NCBI GenBank assembly: GCA_963969495.1
Contig: OZ018324.1
Location: 51,082,861 to 51,146,860, forward strand
DNA from: Ceratothoa steindachneri
Taxonomy: Eukaryota; Arthropoda; Malacostraca; Isopoda; Cymothoidae
Direction of reading: 5' to 3'
Length of the DNA: 64,000 bases
The position numbers and the translations under genes were made by a program. The notes beneath the pieces were generated by a model, which was not told the DNA's origin, made no database searches, and saw only the letters and a list, made by a program, of their open reading frames with translations. Shown in pieces: positions 10,939 to 23,104 of the stretch. Numbering within the stretch: the stretch's first letter is position 1; each line of letters starts with the position of its first letter.

Positions 10939-10940
10939 AC

Positions 10941-11241
<301 letters not shown>

Positions 11242-11422
11242 AGTAAGAAGCCACATTATTAGTATCAACTTAATTGATCCATCTTCAATCGCTGGCGAAC
11301 TAATGATTACAGAGATGCTTAACTTAGGGGTACACAGATTTACAAGTCGGAATCTAACTAGGGGCTCTCTTTGAGGGACATGTTGAAGGTAGTAGTAGGT
11401 AACGAGAGACCACAGTGTTGAA

Positions 11423-12080
11423 TCAAGTCCTAATATGGAATAGGCGTAGCTGTCGCGGCGTTAGGGAGTAAGTCCATGGGAAAAGTTGCACCGTAATGGA
11501 AGGGAACTTCAAACTCCTCTCTGTCGTCTTCCATCTACTTTGCCAAGTATCCCGGAAGGCTGCCTTGATTCCTGCTATGAAGTTGGTGTGAGGAAGAGCG
11601 AAAGGCCAGTCTTGTCTCCGAGTCATTGGGAATTCTTTGTTGCCCTCATCTGCGCGCTCATTTCCTGAAATCCCAGATTTCCAAGAACCCAGCCAAAGAT
11701 AATCTCGACATACAAATGGCTCTTGACAACCGTAGCTTCACGGATACCGCTCACCAGTGAGTGTGGAGATTCCGATGCCCCGGCAGCACTCATGGTGCTT
11801 TGTGACTCCCTAAAAACCAAAATCCGGTGTATTTGGCACGAATCTTAATCTCGCGTAAGGAGCTGTACATTGCAACCAGCTGGGCCGCAAAGCACTTAGC
11901 ACAGCCCTGCTCACTTTAAACGGAGGGGATACATCGTGGAAGCCGACCTCATCCTACGACTTTGAGCCATCCGTCTACTATGGCACAGATACAGCGTGCC
12001 ACGAAGTGTGTTCCAAAAAGGTCGAACATAATACTCCCGGCGCTGTAGAAGCTTTGGGAGCAGAGACGTGGCGACAAATA
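11423..12080 (-). pseudogene. I-type LINE copy 1: RNase H and C-terminal tail
   Basis: On the minus strand a TDGSKS-type RNase H start near 11970 is followed by RAVLSALRPSWLQC, an SQSTMSAAG block (S-x-S of the helix), and WVLGNLGFQEMSAQMRATKN (the W-x-P-x-H-x-G-x-x-G-N-E-x-A-D region, eroded) at 11700-11630. The tail LPHTNFIAGIKAAFRDTWQS with RWKT follows at 11600-11500, the usual WQxxW region after RNase H. RNase H would have removed RNA from the DNA copy. Several frameshifts. Confidence 0.65.
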
Positions 12081-12599
12081 GTCTAAGGTGGTACCCTCCA
12101 GGGTAGCATCCTGGGCAGAACCAGAGGTGTCAGCTGCCCGATAGCTACACCAACGTCTTCAGGGAGTTTTCTAGACCTAACCAATAGGGATTAGGGTATA
12201 ACTGCTGTCTCTAAACGAAATAGGGACTGCAGAGGTCGGCTGTAGGTGCAGTGAGAGCCATTGGCGTCAGCCACATAATTCACAGTCTATGGTGAAGATT
12301 AAGTGACACGTTACCAGCATCGACAAGTAGGCTATCAATGGGGGACATGCGAAAAGCACAGGTCACTAAGCGGAGACCGGTTGATCAAGTACACCATCTG
12401 CGATGCACGCTAGGCTGCAGATGCATAAAACTCGCATCTGTAGGCAAGTTTTAAAAAAACAAAGGATGGGTAAAAAAGTAAGGTAGTAGCCCTATCAGCA
12501 CCCAAATATTAAACGTCACGGAACAAAGAATGTCCAAAACACGAGTACAAAAGAACTTAAAGTTGCGAATATGAGCCAATTTGGTGAGGTGTTGATCGA

Positions 12600-13000
12600 A
12601 AATAAGACAAAAGAAACGGTGCGAATCTCATTTACAGCATAGTAAGTGATCTAAAAGTCTTCTACATAGAGCTTGGCGAGAATATCTTTTGGCAGCAATG
12701 AGGGGATACATTTGATACTCACGACAAGGAGAGTGGTGAATTTGATACTTTCCTAGCACACTCTCATCTTGCCCTACGAAATTACGAGAGAGCTCCATCA
12801 CCCAAACGTACGCAGAATCGTCGATCTTGTAAGAACTCTTGCATAAAAATTGAAGGGCAGCCACTTGTCACCATAGAATGGAGTGATTAATGGTACAGTT
12901 TTGCCACGCGCTTTCATACCTCGTCTCCAAATCAAAGAATACTGTATTGATATGCTACCTGCTAAGGAACTACTCGCAAATTTAACTCTCCAGCCAGAGT
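12600..13000 (-). pseudogene. I-type LINE copy 1: reverse transcriptase core remnant
   Basis: The minus strand gives a FDLETRYESAWQNC-like stretch (the FDLEKAYDTTW box) around 12920. FLQDRRFCVRLGDGAL follows at about 12830, the usual FLxxRxFxVRxG motif. The GVPQGSVLS and YVDD regions around 12760-12660 are only partly readable (for example VEDF for VDDL). Frame is lost several times. The domain order towards RNase H at lower coordinates is consistent. Confidence 0.6.
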
Positions 13001-13224
13001 AGAGTATCTTCCATGACTGGAACGTATAGAAGCTGCACTGTTCTGAAGACAGTTAATCTCCCCGGAAGATAGCTAAAAGATTTAGGGGGATAGTCTCTCT
13101 CCGGCTTTCCAAAAGCAAACAGTAGGAATCTTGGAAGATACCTTCCCTCCAAATAGACTTACAACACAACCTGCTTTATCTGTAGAATCGGCAGTTGAGT
13201 GGGCAATAAATTGAAGTATCTAAG

Positions 13225-13460
13225 ATTATTAAAACTTTCGACAATATAAATTTTAAGCTATTATCGAACGAGCAACCGATTATACTAATAGAAATAATGG
13301 ATTTAAGCTTAAGGTAAAACGATTCAAGTCAACATTAGTAGCAAATTTCTTTGCTTATAATATTCCTTTTGAATTATCTTCTGCGGCTGTAGTTAAAAGT
13401 ATCTGCAAATGCTTTCAAAAATAGATTGGATAAACCCATGTTTAATCACTAGGAAGAAAC
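13225..13460 (+). pseudogene. CR1 LINE 3'-terminal coding fragment
   Basis: A plus-strand frame reads YTNRNNGFKLKVKRFKSTLV followed by ANFFAYN. After a shift come SANAFKNRLDKPMF and a stop. This is the last 60 or so codons of a CR1 ORF2 (TRNNGFKL, FF...N-WN-LP, VxxFKxxLDK). It lies in opposite orientation inside the I-type LINE. CR1 insertions are commonly very short 5'-truncated pieces like this. No target duplication seen. Confidence 0.65.
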
Positions 13461-13779
13461 ACACGCGCCGATACCACAAATCACTACCTGCGACTTTAGA
13501 GTATCAGTTAATAATTTATACAACTAGATTATCGTTACCCATATTTTCTAAAGACTAGCCTTAAAGGGAATCCGAGGGTCTTTGCCCCTCTGGGAACCTG
13601 TATTAAGTAAAGACACATTTGCCTACCAATAATGCTTTAAAACTAAACGGAATCATTTCCTCGAAGGAGGAATTCACACATAGTTAAGCTGAGCGGGCGC
13701 TGATTATAGTCGTATCGCTTTTTTCGTTAAGGACCGTTTCAAACCATATCCATTACCAAGGAAATAGTCGGCGGGCAAA

Positions 13780-14260
13780 ATGGTCAGACTTCGAGGAATA
13801 GAAGCCGATTTGTGACAATGAGGGTGCCAAAGAAAAACTCAATGGCCTCATCTACCAACATAAACTCTTCGACTGAGATAGGGATGTCATATCCTCGAAT
13901 GCGGACCACCGTGTGCGTTTCAAACACCCTTGAGGTGGCCTATCGTGCGGTTGTAACCAGGCATTATGAGCATCAGAAGAGCAGTTGGACAAATAAAGAG
14001 AAGAAAATGACATTTTTATTTCTAATCTGCTTATATTCCTCTATATTAAATACACAATTATCTAGTTCTATGACCAGTTCCACTAGCACCATATCCCTGG
14101 AAGTGACCATGTGGTAATCCGATAAAAGTTACCCACCGTTTACATCAACGAGAAAGAGAAAGTGCGTCGACAGACAATCTACAACGGAATTCCACCTCAT
14201 CGAAGCTGGCTGACGGTAAAAATGCACTGAAACGAGTGAATACTTCCTATCTATTTGAGG
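13780..14260 (-). pseudogene. I-type LINE copy 1: endonuclease-region remnant
   Basis: A minus-strand reading THTVVRIRGYDIPISVEEF at about 13910-13850 looks like the IRGYDIP strand of LINE endonucleases. The remaining motifs cannot be followed with confidence. The assignment depends on the order relative to the RT and on similarity of layout to copy 2. Confidence 0.4.
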
Positions 14261-14299
14261 GTAGACTACTAGACCCTAAAAGGAAATATAAAGAGTCAA

Positions 14300-14643
14300 A
14301 AAAGAAGTGACGAGGTTAGGCGACTTCGTTTTCAGTGAAACAGTGATGGGTTGAGTGAAGGGACCGCCTGTTTCGGTCAGAAGAGGTTTTGGTCTTAAAC
14401 CGTTTTGTCTACCAGGTAGACCACATAGGTCACGGGGAGGGTAGGTGGATAGAACCATCTACCCAATAAAAAGTAAAGTATAATGGCTATCCATTCAATC
14501 CTCCCTGACACCTTGGATGGGGAAGTTGCATTCAGAAAGGGCTCTGCCTGAATCCTTACTCGATTTTTATGACAGCCTCGATTTCAGAAAAGAAGGAAAA
14601 ATGTAGCGAGCGAAATTCTTCTTGGAGCTGCTGCTTCGTATAG
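14300..14643. other. Unassigned sequence
   Basis: Mixed-composition sequence with no recognisable protein. It may be the 5' part of the I-type LINE copy 1. Confidence 0.25.
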
Positions 14644-15614
14644 CTGACATCCAATTATTTATGCCTATATTCAGCATACAGCCGCTCTTTTCTATATCCT
14701 GCATCCACCCCCTCCTACCTACATCGTGAACCAAGAGCTCTTATCTTCATCCTGCGGCTAGGTGCTCCTGCACATATCCTGCATCCAGCCGCTTCTAATT
14801 GCAACCTTCACAAAGAACTACCAGCTTCATCCTGCATCCAAGTGCCCCTGCATATATCATGTTTGGGCGTTCCTGCCTTTATCCTGCATCCAGGCGCTCC
14901 TAGCTATATCCTTCATCCAGCCAGTATTGCATATATCCTGTATCTAGCACCTCCTACATACATCCTTCATTCATAAGCTCCTACTGAGATCCTCCATCCA
15001 GTCGCTCTAGCCTATATCCTGCACCCAGCTGCTTCCGCCTCTATCCTGAACCAAGCCGCATCCTGCACCCAACCACTCCTGCCTATATCCTTCACCAAGG
15101 CGGTATTGCATATATCCTGTATCTAGCTTTCCTACATACATCCTTCATTCATAAGCTCCTACTGAGTTCCTCCATCTAGCCGATCCTGCCTATATCCTGC
15201 ATCCAACCGCTGCTACTTATATCCTACATCCAGGTGCTCCTGCCTACTTCCTCTATCCAGCCGCTCGTACTTATATCCTACATCCAGGCGATATTACCTA
15301 TATCCGGCATTCAGCCGCTCCTGTCTATATCCTGCATCCAGTGACTCCTACTTATATCCCACATGCAGGCGATCCTACCTACATCCTGCATTTAACCGAT
15401 TGTGCCTATATCCTGTATCAATCCGTTCTTGTCTAGATCCAACATCAAGACGCTCCTGCCTATATCTTTCATCCAGATGATCCCCCCTATATCTTGAATC
15501 AAGAAGCTCCTAAGTGAATCCTGTATCCTGCAACTTCTACACATATCCTTCATCCTGCCTATATCCTGCATCCATTCAACTCTACCTATATCCCTCGTCC
15601 ATGAAACCCTGCTG
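14644..15614. repeat. 27-bp minisatellite, about 36 imperfect units
   Basis: Units such as CCTGCATCCAACCGCTGCTA plus CTTATAT repeat with a strict 27-bp period across most of the tract; a few units carry 1-2 base indels. Because 27 is a multiple of three, one frame gives a nine-residue periodic ISCIQPLLP-like peptide. Stops and frame slips interrupt it, so a protein is unlikely. Units differ at many positions, which indicates an old array. Confidence 0.92.
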
Positions 15615-16645
<1,031 letters not shown>

Positions 16646-16839
16646 AAAAGGGGAAAAGTGTGCTCCGACGTTGGAGGTAGGCGAGCCTTCCTCTGACGAG
16701 ACAGTGTGGGGAAGTCTGGGGGATCACTTAGCCGTCGCTGTATGGTGTAGGGAGCACTACTTCTGATGGCGCTTCGTCCTCCACGTGTGCTCATTAGGAG
16801 GCTTCAGAAAATAAGCTAAAGCCGTCGAAGCATTGGGGA

Positions 16840-17430
16840 ATAGGTCACAGGAAAAGTACCTGCGGTATGGCACGCAACTTTAGATTCGTCTTCCGCCGCC
16901 TCCCATCTTCTTTGCGATGCAGGCCGAAAGGTTCACTTGATTCCTTATATGTAGTCAGTGTGTGGAAGAGTTAAACGCTGGTCCAGTTGTTCATTCTTTG
17001 TAGACTCTTTAGCGCCTTGAACAACGAGTTCACTTCTCGCAATCCCTAAATGTCCACGAACCCAACAGAAGAAAATCTCGACATCTCGGCTCGCGGCAGC
17101 CGAGGCGTAACAAATACAGTGAACCAGTGGCTACTGAAATTCTATTGCCCTGAGAGCACTCAGAGTGCTCTGTGACTCGATAAATATTGCAATCCGGGTT
17201 CCGAACCCAGCAAGATTCCTAATCTCCTGTACTAAGCGCTATATGGTAACACAGCTTGGCCATGAAGACAGGCAGCACCCGGTAGAGCCCGGTCTGCTTC
17301 AAACAAGTGGGGGAAGACGTGAAAACCGACCCCTATTAGGATTTAGAGCCATCCATATACATTGGCACGGTTCCAGCATGACACGGTCTTTGTTCTACGA
17401 AGTTTGACACTAATACCTTCGGCTATGTAG
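16840..17430 (-). pseudogene. I-type LINE copy 2: RNase H region
   Basis: The assignment rests on block-by-block similarity to 11420-12080. Shared items are the CTCTGTGACTCGATAAATAT stretch against the matching CTTTGTGACTCCCTAAAAAC of copy 1, the CCGAACCC/AGATTCCTAATCTC segment, and the CCATC...GGCACGG segment. Protein motifs are too eroded to list. Confidence 0.5.
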
Positions 17431-17639
17431 AATCCTGGAAAGAACGATAGGTACCACCATGCAGAGAGGTACCAGGGTGTTCAGTGAGTACTCGGCCTAA
17501 CATACAAGGATAAGAGACAGGAGCCCGCTGCAGATGGATCACGTTCATATATCTTCCAACAGGTAATGCACTGGCTGGAATCCTCCCAGCGCATTTTGTT
17601 CAGTTCAACGATGACTTTTACTGATTGAGGATGGCGCCT

Positions 17640-18720
17640 TCAGGAAAACTGCGTGAAGTTGAACTGCAGGCTGTGATAAAAGTTCCCATGATTCAAGGGA
17701 AAGTGACCAAGTTGATTTAAAAGAAGTTGAAGACAACACTAGGGGACAGTGCCCACATTATTCCACTGTCAAACGTTAGGCTGCTTTTTTCAAGCAGGTC
17801 TGAGACTCGTGTAAGGATGCCTCTCGAAGTGGTGGTGCATTGAATGCAATCACCATGGAAACTGTAGCCATGGTGGAGAGCATGGTCATGGATAATCGCC
17901 GTATTTCAGTGCGATACATTTCTTCTCAACTGAGGATAAGTAATGTATCCACTGTTAGCATCTTGTAGGATCACCTCAACTTTTCCAAAGTGCCTGCATG
18001 ATGGATCCCAAGAATGCTGACGCCTGAGCAGAAGAAGAACCGGATAATAACTTCAATAGAGATGTTGACCCTCATAAGAGCGGATCTGGATGGATTCATG
18101 GCCCAAATCGTAACCCAGGATGAAACGTGGGTTCCTAAGTTAGATCCGAAAAACAAAGTCGAATATAAGCAATGGAAACATCCCTTCTCTCCAACGCCAC
18201 GAAAATTCAAATTCATGAAGTCATCCCGGAAGGTCATGGGGACAGTGTTCTGGGGCCCTGAAGGGATCCTTCTCGTGGACTTCTTGGATCATGGCCGCAC
18301 TATTAACGGACCATAGTATCCAGATCTATTGGGGAGGCTTCGGGAGGCTCTCCTTCAAAAACGCCGAGGGAAAGTGACTCGAGGTGTTCTTCTCTTGCAG
18401 GAAAATACACCTGCACACAAGAGCATGGTAGTCATGAACAAATTGATGTCCTGCGGCTTCGAATTATTTCCCCCATTCCCCTTATCCCCCCCGATCTGGA
18501 ACCCTCAGACTTTCACTTTTTCCCACACATGAAGAAGCAGCTGCGGGGTATCTCTTTAGCTGATCACGAGGAGACCAAGGATAAGGTCATGGAGGTTTTG
18601 GAGGGATTCAACCCATTCTTCTTCAGGGACGGAATTTCGAAATTGAAGAAGAGACGAGAGAAGTGCATCAATGTCAAAGGCGATTACGTTGAAAAATACA
18701 TAAAGGTAGTTGAGTGAACC
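17640..18720 (+). mobile_element. Mariner-type DNA transposon inserted in the I-type LINE
   Basis: It codes for a nearly full-length mariner transposase in several frames and lies in opposite orientation to the surrounding LINE. The LINE RNase H part lies to its left and the RT part to its right. Terminal inverted repeats and the TA duplication were not identified by eye, so the limits are those of the coding remnant. Confidence 0.85.
17660..18717 (+). pseudogene. Mariner transposase (frameshifted, first helix-turn-helix to C-terminus)
   Basis: The N-terminal DNA-binding part is readable as LQAVIKVPMIQGK and, after shifts, MVMDNRRISVRYISSQLRIS at about 17885. 18014-18316 (100 aa) contains LTPEQKKNRI, the catalytic block IVTQDETWV, KQWKHPFSPTPRKFK, then KVMGTVFWGPEGILLVDFLD. 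18329-18532 has RRGKVTRGVLLLQENTPAHK, where the second catalytic Asp is Glu. The third Asp is in DLEPSDFHFFPHMKKQ at about 18497, in the frame of the last ORF (18529-18717). The spacing is that of a DD34D mariner. A Glu in place of Asp, stops at 17969 and 18002, and frameshifts make it inactive. Confidence 0.88.
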
Positions 18721-18779
18721 TTTGCTCAAATTTTGCTCCTTCTGGGTTAGGCCGGGAACAGTCGAAGGAATTGCCTTGC

Positions 18780-20750
18780 ATTAGACCCGCAAAACCTAGG
18801 GTATAATCGGCGTCTCACGGAGAAATAGGCATCGTCGATATCAACCGAAGATGAAATGAGACTCTTTGGTGATTGAGAGAAAGGTTGGGGTCGCATGTAC
18901 ACGCGCATAGTACACTATGTATGGGGGAAAGCAACTCGCATCTCCCAGACATTGACAAGAAGGCTTTCGATATAGGATACATGGAAGGCGCCGGTAAAGA
19001 AAAAGGAGACCGGTGTGGTGTATTAAATATACCTTCGAAAATTCATTCATCTACACAGATGCGTAAACCTCACCCTCGTAATCTAGCTTGGGACGAACAA
19101 AAGAACGGTAAAGAGCTAATGAAATTATCCTATCAGCATTCTAGGCGCTGAACATCCCGGAACAAGGTGTCCATGGCGTATATACAAGAGACCCTAAGGG
19201 TGTGAATAAAGGGGCTCTAATATGAGGTGTTGTTCGAAAATTAGAGCAAGTAAACGGTACGTCTATACCACATCCAAGTGAACCCCAATTAAGAAAACGT
19301 TCGGGAGGGTGTGATGCCATGGATGGCGATAGAAGTGCACTAACTTAGCTTTGGTCCTAGAAAACCCAAACCAGATTCCTTTTGCATAGCGACAGATGCG
19401 GTTCAGAACCTTTTTAATTAGGCATCTGAGCCGCACAAAATAGATTAAAATTTCAGCAGCAGCGAAGTGATGCCGTTGATACTCAATGCAGAGAGAGTAA
19501 CACTGAGGATACTTCCATGAGGAACGCTCTCTTTCTACCATATAGGACCGGTGATGTCTCCCTTACCCCACCCTTCCGTACGTGGAATCGACGATCTCGT
19601 AGAAATTCAAACAAAAAAATTGGATATTCCCCCACCTCAATGTATTAGAGGGCCTCCATGATACCGTATCGCCATACGTTATCGTAGACAATCTCCAGAT
19701 CAAAATCACCGGGGCGAAATGCTGTCCATGAAGCCTCGCAGAAAGCAGTTTCCCAAACCGAACAGAGAAACCGACCTGGAATGCAAGAAACAGGTGGCCC
19801 CCGCTTTTTGAGAAATAAGCTAATCTAACATTAACTAGTTTCCCAACAATTTGCACCCCCCAAAGTTGAGAGAAATTAGGCGGAAACTAGCCGAGGTAGA
19901 GCGATGTCTACCGGGATTTACATGGGGGGGGGGGAGTACCCTCGGACCAAAAATCCTGTCTAACAACGATAATAAAAGGCTATGCTCATTTGACCCAGGT
20001 GTCAAAGCAAAGCAGACACGATATCGTCCTTCCAGGGGCATTATACGCGGAAGAAGTGAGAAGGGGACGTTACTCACTTAGCGTAAACAGGTCGTTGAAG
20101 GAATCTCTGCATTTGTAGGTAAAGTTCAGTCAGCGGAACATCATCTAGGATAGATAGTGTAGATAAAGTAGTCTAGATGCTTCCACCATGGAAGAGAAGT
20201 CCGTCATTGCGGTGTCATCAGCATGAAGGACGGGAGTGGGGTCATACGAGAACTTGTCCCGCATTCTTTGAACATGCTTCGCACATCAGCAAGAGGAGCC
20301 TTCTCATAAGGTGAAACCACGTATGCCTGCAAAGAATATCGGCGGGTCTGCTTCGAGAAATGCCAGGACCTAGCCTTAGTTTTAACAAATTCACTAAGGG
20401 TGAAATTGTTTGGAAGGTGCTTGTAGCGCATATAGTCATAACGATTCTCTCTCTTTCTCAGTCGTCTCACACTCAGTCTACCACACATAAGTTGACTGCG
20501 TGCAAATCAGCCAGACGTTCTAGGAATGATATGCAGGGCCACGGAGATTAGATTGCCGGAGAAGACGGCCGCATCAACCGACCTAAAGTCCTCGAGTGAG
20601 ATAGAGAAATCAGCCATTTCTTGAAATGCACATGACGCCAGATTCAAGCACCACCTCACACCCCATATTATGTTTTTCGTCCAAAGACAAACCACAAGAA
20701 AATAAAGCGGTCGTCGGACAATTATGCGTGAATTCACACAGAGGGTCTCG
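18780..20750 (-). pseudogene. I-type LINE copy 2: RT and upstream region
   Basis: Minus-strand readings, in order from high coordinates: KTKARSWHFSKQTRRYSLQA at about 20390-20330 (the region just before the RT); the FDLE..YD..W box near 19700, spread over two frames; FLFEFL-RDRRFHVR-like at about 19610-19570; and KGIWFGFSRTKAKLVHF at about 19390-19340, the usual fingers-to-thumb GFSxxKT motif. The YVDD box is not readable. Frameshifts are frequent. Confidence 0.6.
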
Positions 20751-20859
20751 AAAGTCTTGCCACGACGCGGAGTAAATCTTCCCCATAGAGATCAGCTGGC
20801 GGTGGAAAATTCACTCAAATAAATTTATACCTATTGAGATGTAGCTGCACTGCCACTGC

Positions 20860-21470
20860 CTGAAATGGGGGTATATAGAGCCAGAAAGAGAACAGAGACT
20901 TCATCTGAGTTGTATATTAGGCATTCACTTCCCGGCCTCCACTCTGTTGTGGTTGGTTTCAAATCCCTTTTCTTCGGGAGGGTGGGCAGGGGGTATGCGC
21001 CAAACATTGTCTCCCGAATGCAAATAGATATAGGGGAGCGGGAAGAGTCAAGCCTTCCCAGCTCCTAATAGTTAGCCCCGAACCCACGGAAATTCCTTTG
21101 AAGGAAAATGCCCGCGAAGGCTACCTCGAAGGAGACGCAGGAACCCCTCTCGTTATGAAGACTCTCACGGGAATGCCCCAGGCCTTCCTCGATACAGAAT
21201 TTCGGGTGCCGGAGGCCTTAGAAGGTGCCGAAGTTGCCGCTTCCTTCGGGAGATTACAGGCAAAGGTTTGGTTCGGCGTAGAAGCCTTTGAAAGCTTTGA
21301 ATTCGGGAGTTCCTCGCCCTTTTTGAGGCCCTAGTCTTAGCCGGGTCGGAGTGCAAGGCAGTATTGACGCAATATTTACCCTAGTGGGGCCTGGGCGCGA
21401 TGACCACCAGGATCGTAGACTTGGGTGAGCCAGGAGAAAAGGGTATTTTTTTAATCTGAGGAATAAGAAG
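20860..21470. other. Unassigned GC-richer segment
   Basis: GC content is higher than in the flanks. A 78-aa plus-strand ORF at 21098-21334 (EGDAGTPLVMKTLTGMP...) has no recognisable domain, and its reverse also has an ORF of similar length. It could be part of a LINE 5' region. No function assigned. Confidence 0.25.
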
Positions 21471-21479
21471 TCCTAAAGA

Positions 21480-21935
21480 TATTAACCATTAGAAATTAGT
21501 GGATTGAAAGTTTAATCAAATGAGAGATTAATCACAAGAAACGAACAAATGAGATTAATCAAAAGAAATTAATGCCTAGAAACTAGCAGATTGAGTGTTT
21601 ATTCAGATGAAACTAACCAAATGAGATATTAATCACTTTAACTAGCCGATTGAGAGATTAATCCCTAAAAACTAACCGATTGAGAGCTTAATTACTAGAG
21701 GGATTAAACATTAGAAACTAGCCGATTGTGAGATTAATCAAAGGAAAAAATTAAGTGATAGGAACCAGCCGAATAAGTTGGTGATCAGTAGAGAAATTAA
21801 TCACTAGAAACTAGCCGATTGAGAAATTATTAAAAAATAATAATAATTACTAGAATCTTACCGATTAAGAGATTAATCACTAGAAACTAGGTTAATCAAT
21901 ATAAATTAGCCGATTAAGAGATTAATCTCAGCTTT
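21480..21935. repeat. Irregular tandem repeat with GATTAATCACTAGAAACTAG core
   Basis: About 12-14 degenerate units of roughly 30 bp built from GATTAATCACTAGAAACTAG and CCGATTGAGA. Units are interrupted by short indels, so the array is old or was amplified irregularly. Confidence 0.85.
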
Positions 21936-21989
21936 CTAAACTTTGAAAGTTTTTGATGTGTTGAATTGGAAACCATTCACTAGGGACCT

Positions 21990-22080
21990 TCAGAATGAGT
22001 AGGGTTGGATTCGAACCCCATTTACCAAGATTTGCCATCGATGTCACTTAGAAGTTCCGACCAACTCTATGAATTATTTG
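21990..22080 (-). repeat. Possible tRNA-derived SINE head or tRNA relic
   Basis: The minus strand contains GGTTCGAATCC at 22017-22007, a perfect pol III B box. A possible but poor A box (TTGGTCGGAAC) lies about 45 bp upstream. No cloverleaf was convincing. Low confidence. Confidence 0.35.
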
Positions 22081-22261
22081 ACACAGCATCTACCCATTCG
22101 CCCTTTTGGGTCCCGATTTTTGCAATGCCATAAATTCCTTTATATGAAACTGTTTCAAATTCGGATATCCCCCCGTCCCCCTCCTCCTCCCCCGCCCCTG
22201 GTCTCGCATCAGAGCGAGACCAGATTCATGAGAATTGGGAGTCTGCCGAGGTCGTAACGAG

Positions 22262-22515
22262 TCGGAGCTCTCGCTAGCAGAGTGGATACGGCGTTGCATT
22301 TCAGGCTCGAGGCAAGAGTTCGATTCCAGGAGCTGGCCTCCCATTGGCGGATACGCTGATAATCACCCCGGCTGGGCGTAAAGAGCTCCACACGCATCAT
22401 CATGCACATAGTCAATCACGACACCGCTATCATTTCCCTTCCCGCCTTCCCAGCACAACATACCCACTGACTCTGTTCCAGAACCCTGCCGGAGTACTAC
22501 CCTCCCCTGTGCACC
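22262..22515 (+). repeat. tRNA-derived SINE, copy 1
   Basis: A box TAGCAGAGTGG at 22275-22285 and B box AGTTCGATTCC at 22317-22327 are spaced as in a tRNA. They are followed by a body that ends near GCACAACA...CTCTGTTCCAG. A second copy with the same head and body lies at 47062-47341. Two dispersed copies with shared pol III boxes and shared non-tRNA body support a SINE family rather than a tRNA gene. The 3' limit is approximate. Confidence 0.75.
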
Positions 22516-23100
22516 CTCATCCCCTAGAGTCACAAATGAGTTCCAAGATTCGTTTGTTGCGTTAAGGCTTGCCTCCGATTGTCATTCTAATTTTTATGTG
22601 CATTTCATTATCCGATTTTTGGAGGGGGGAGGGGGGAGAGGGAAGGGTCTTGCCCATGAAGCGAAGGGTGGCGCAACTTAATACTACTTGTGCCTTTGGC
22701 TGATTAATAGCCCAATGGATTCTCAAAATAATTTCAATTCAACTAACTTCACCTCTTTTTTTGCAAAAAATGTTTTAGGGTCTTACTAGGGACTCTTCCT
22801 CGGTTTGCGCTTATCCCCCTTCCCTTTGTGCAATGGTTCCATGGATCTATTCAGTACTACATTCATAGCTACCACCTTGCTTTTTTTTCATTATCACTCA
22901 GTTCATTACAGTCCCGGGCCCTGGAATTTGACTATTGAACCGCATCGATATATCTTCTTGCACGATTAATGGCCTTTTTCCTGGAAAAGTTAAAATTAAG
23001 AAATATTCCAATTTGGGGGCAATTACTGCTGAGAGGAGAGGCGTCGTTTGTGGTGGCTTCCGTCCAAATCCTTCTTTTTAAAACGCTACTCAATGAAGCG
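22516..23100. other. Unassigned sequence
   Basis: Contains a G-rich tract at 22621-22650 but no ORF or known repeat. Confidence 0.25.
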
Positions 23101-23104
23101 AAGG

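Larger units (their letters stand above)
9812..10940 (+). mobile_element. 5'-truncated Penelope-like element with GIY-YIG endonuclease
   Basis: Directly after LINE-A, sequence coding for the later half of a Penelope-type RT and then a GIY-YIG nuclease appears on the same strand. The combination RT plus C-terminal GIY-YIG is diagnostic for Penelope-like elements. The 5' boundary is sharp near 9812. The 3' part extends to about 10940, followed by about 170 bp of AT-rich sequence and a (TA)n array. Confidence 0.9.
16650..20850 (-). mobile_element. I-type LINE, copy 2 (minus strand), split by a mariner
   Basis: The RNase H end (16650-17560) and the RT/endonuclease part (about 18780-20750) flank a plus-strand mariner. 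Blocks align with copy 1, for example CGGAACAA followed by TGTCC near 19158 and near 12519, and the region around the RNase H start (about 17350 against 11980). The shared layout supports one family with two old copies. Boundaries at both ends are uncertain. Confidence 0.6.

Noticed and set aside
14644..15614. CRISPR-like array
   Set aside because: The units are contiguous 27-bp repeats with no spacers, in a eukaryotic context.
21098..21334. 78-aa ORF EGDAGTPLVMKTL... as a possible gene
   Set aside because: No domain and no repeat support, and the opposite strand has an ORF of similar length; GC-rich sequence easily stays open.
21990..22080. Functional tRNA gene on the minus strand
   Set aside because: The B box is good but no cloverleaf or clear A box could be formed; kept only as a possible SINE head.
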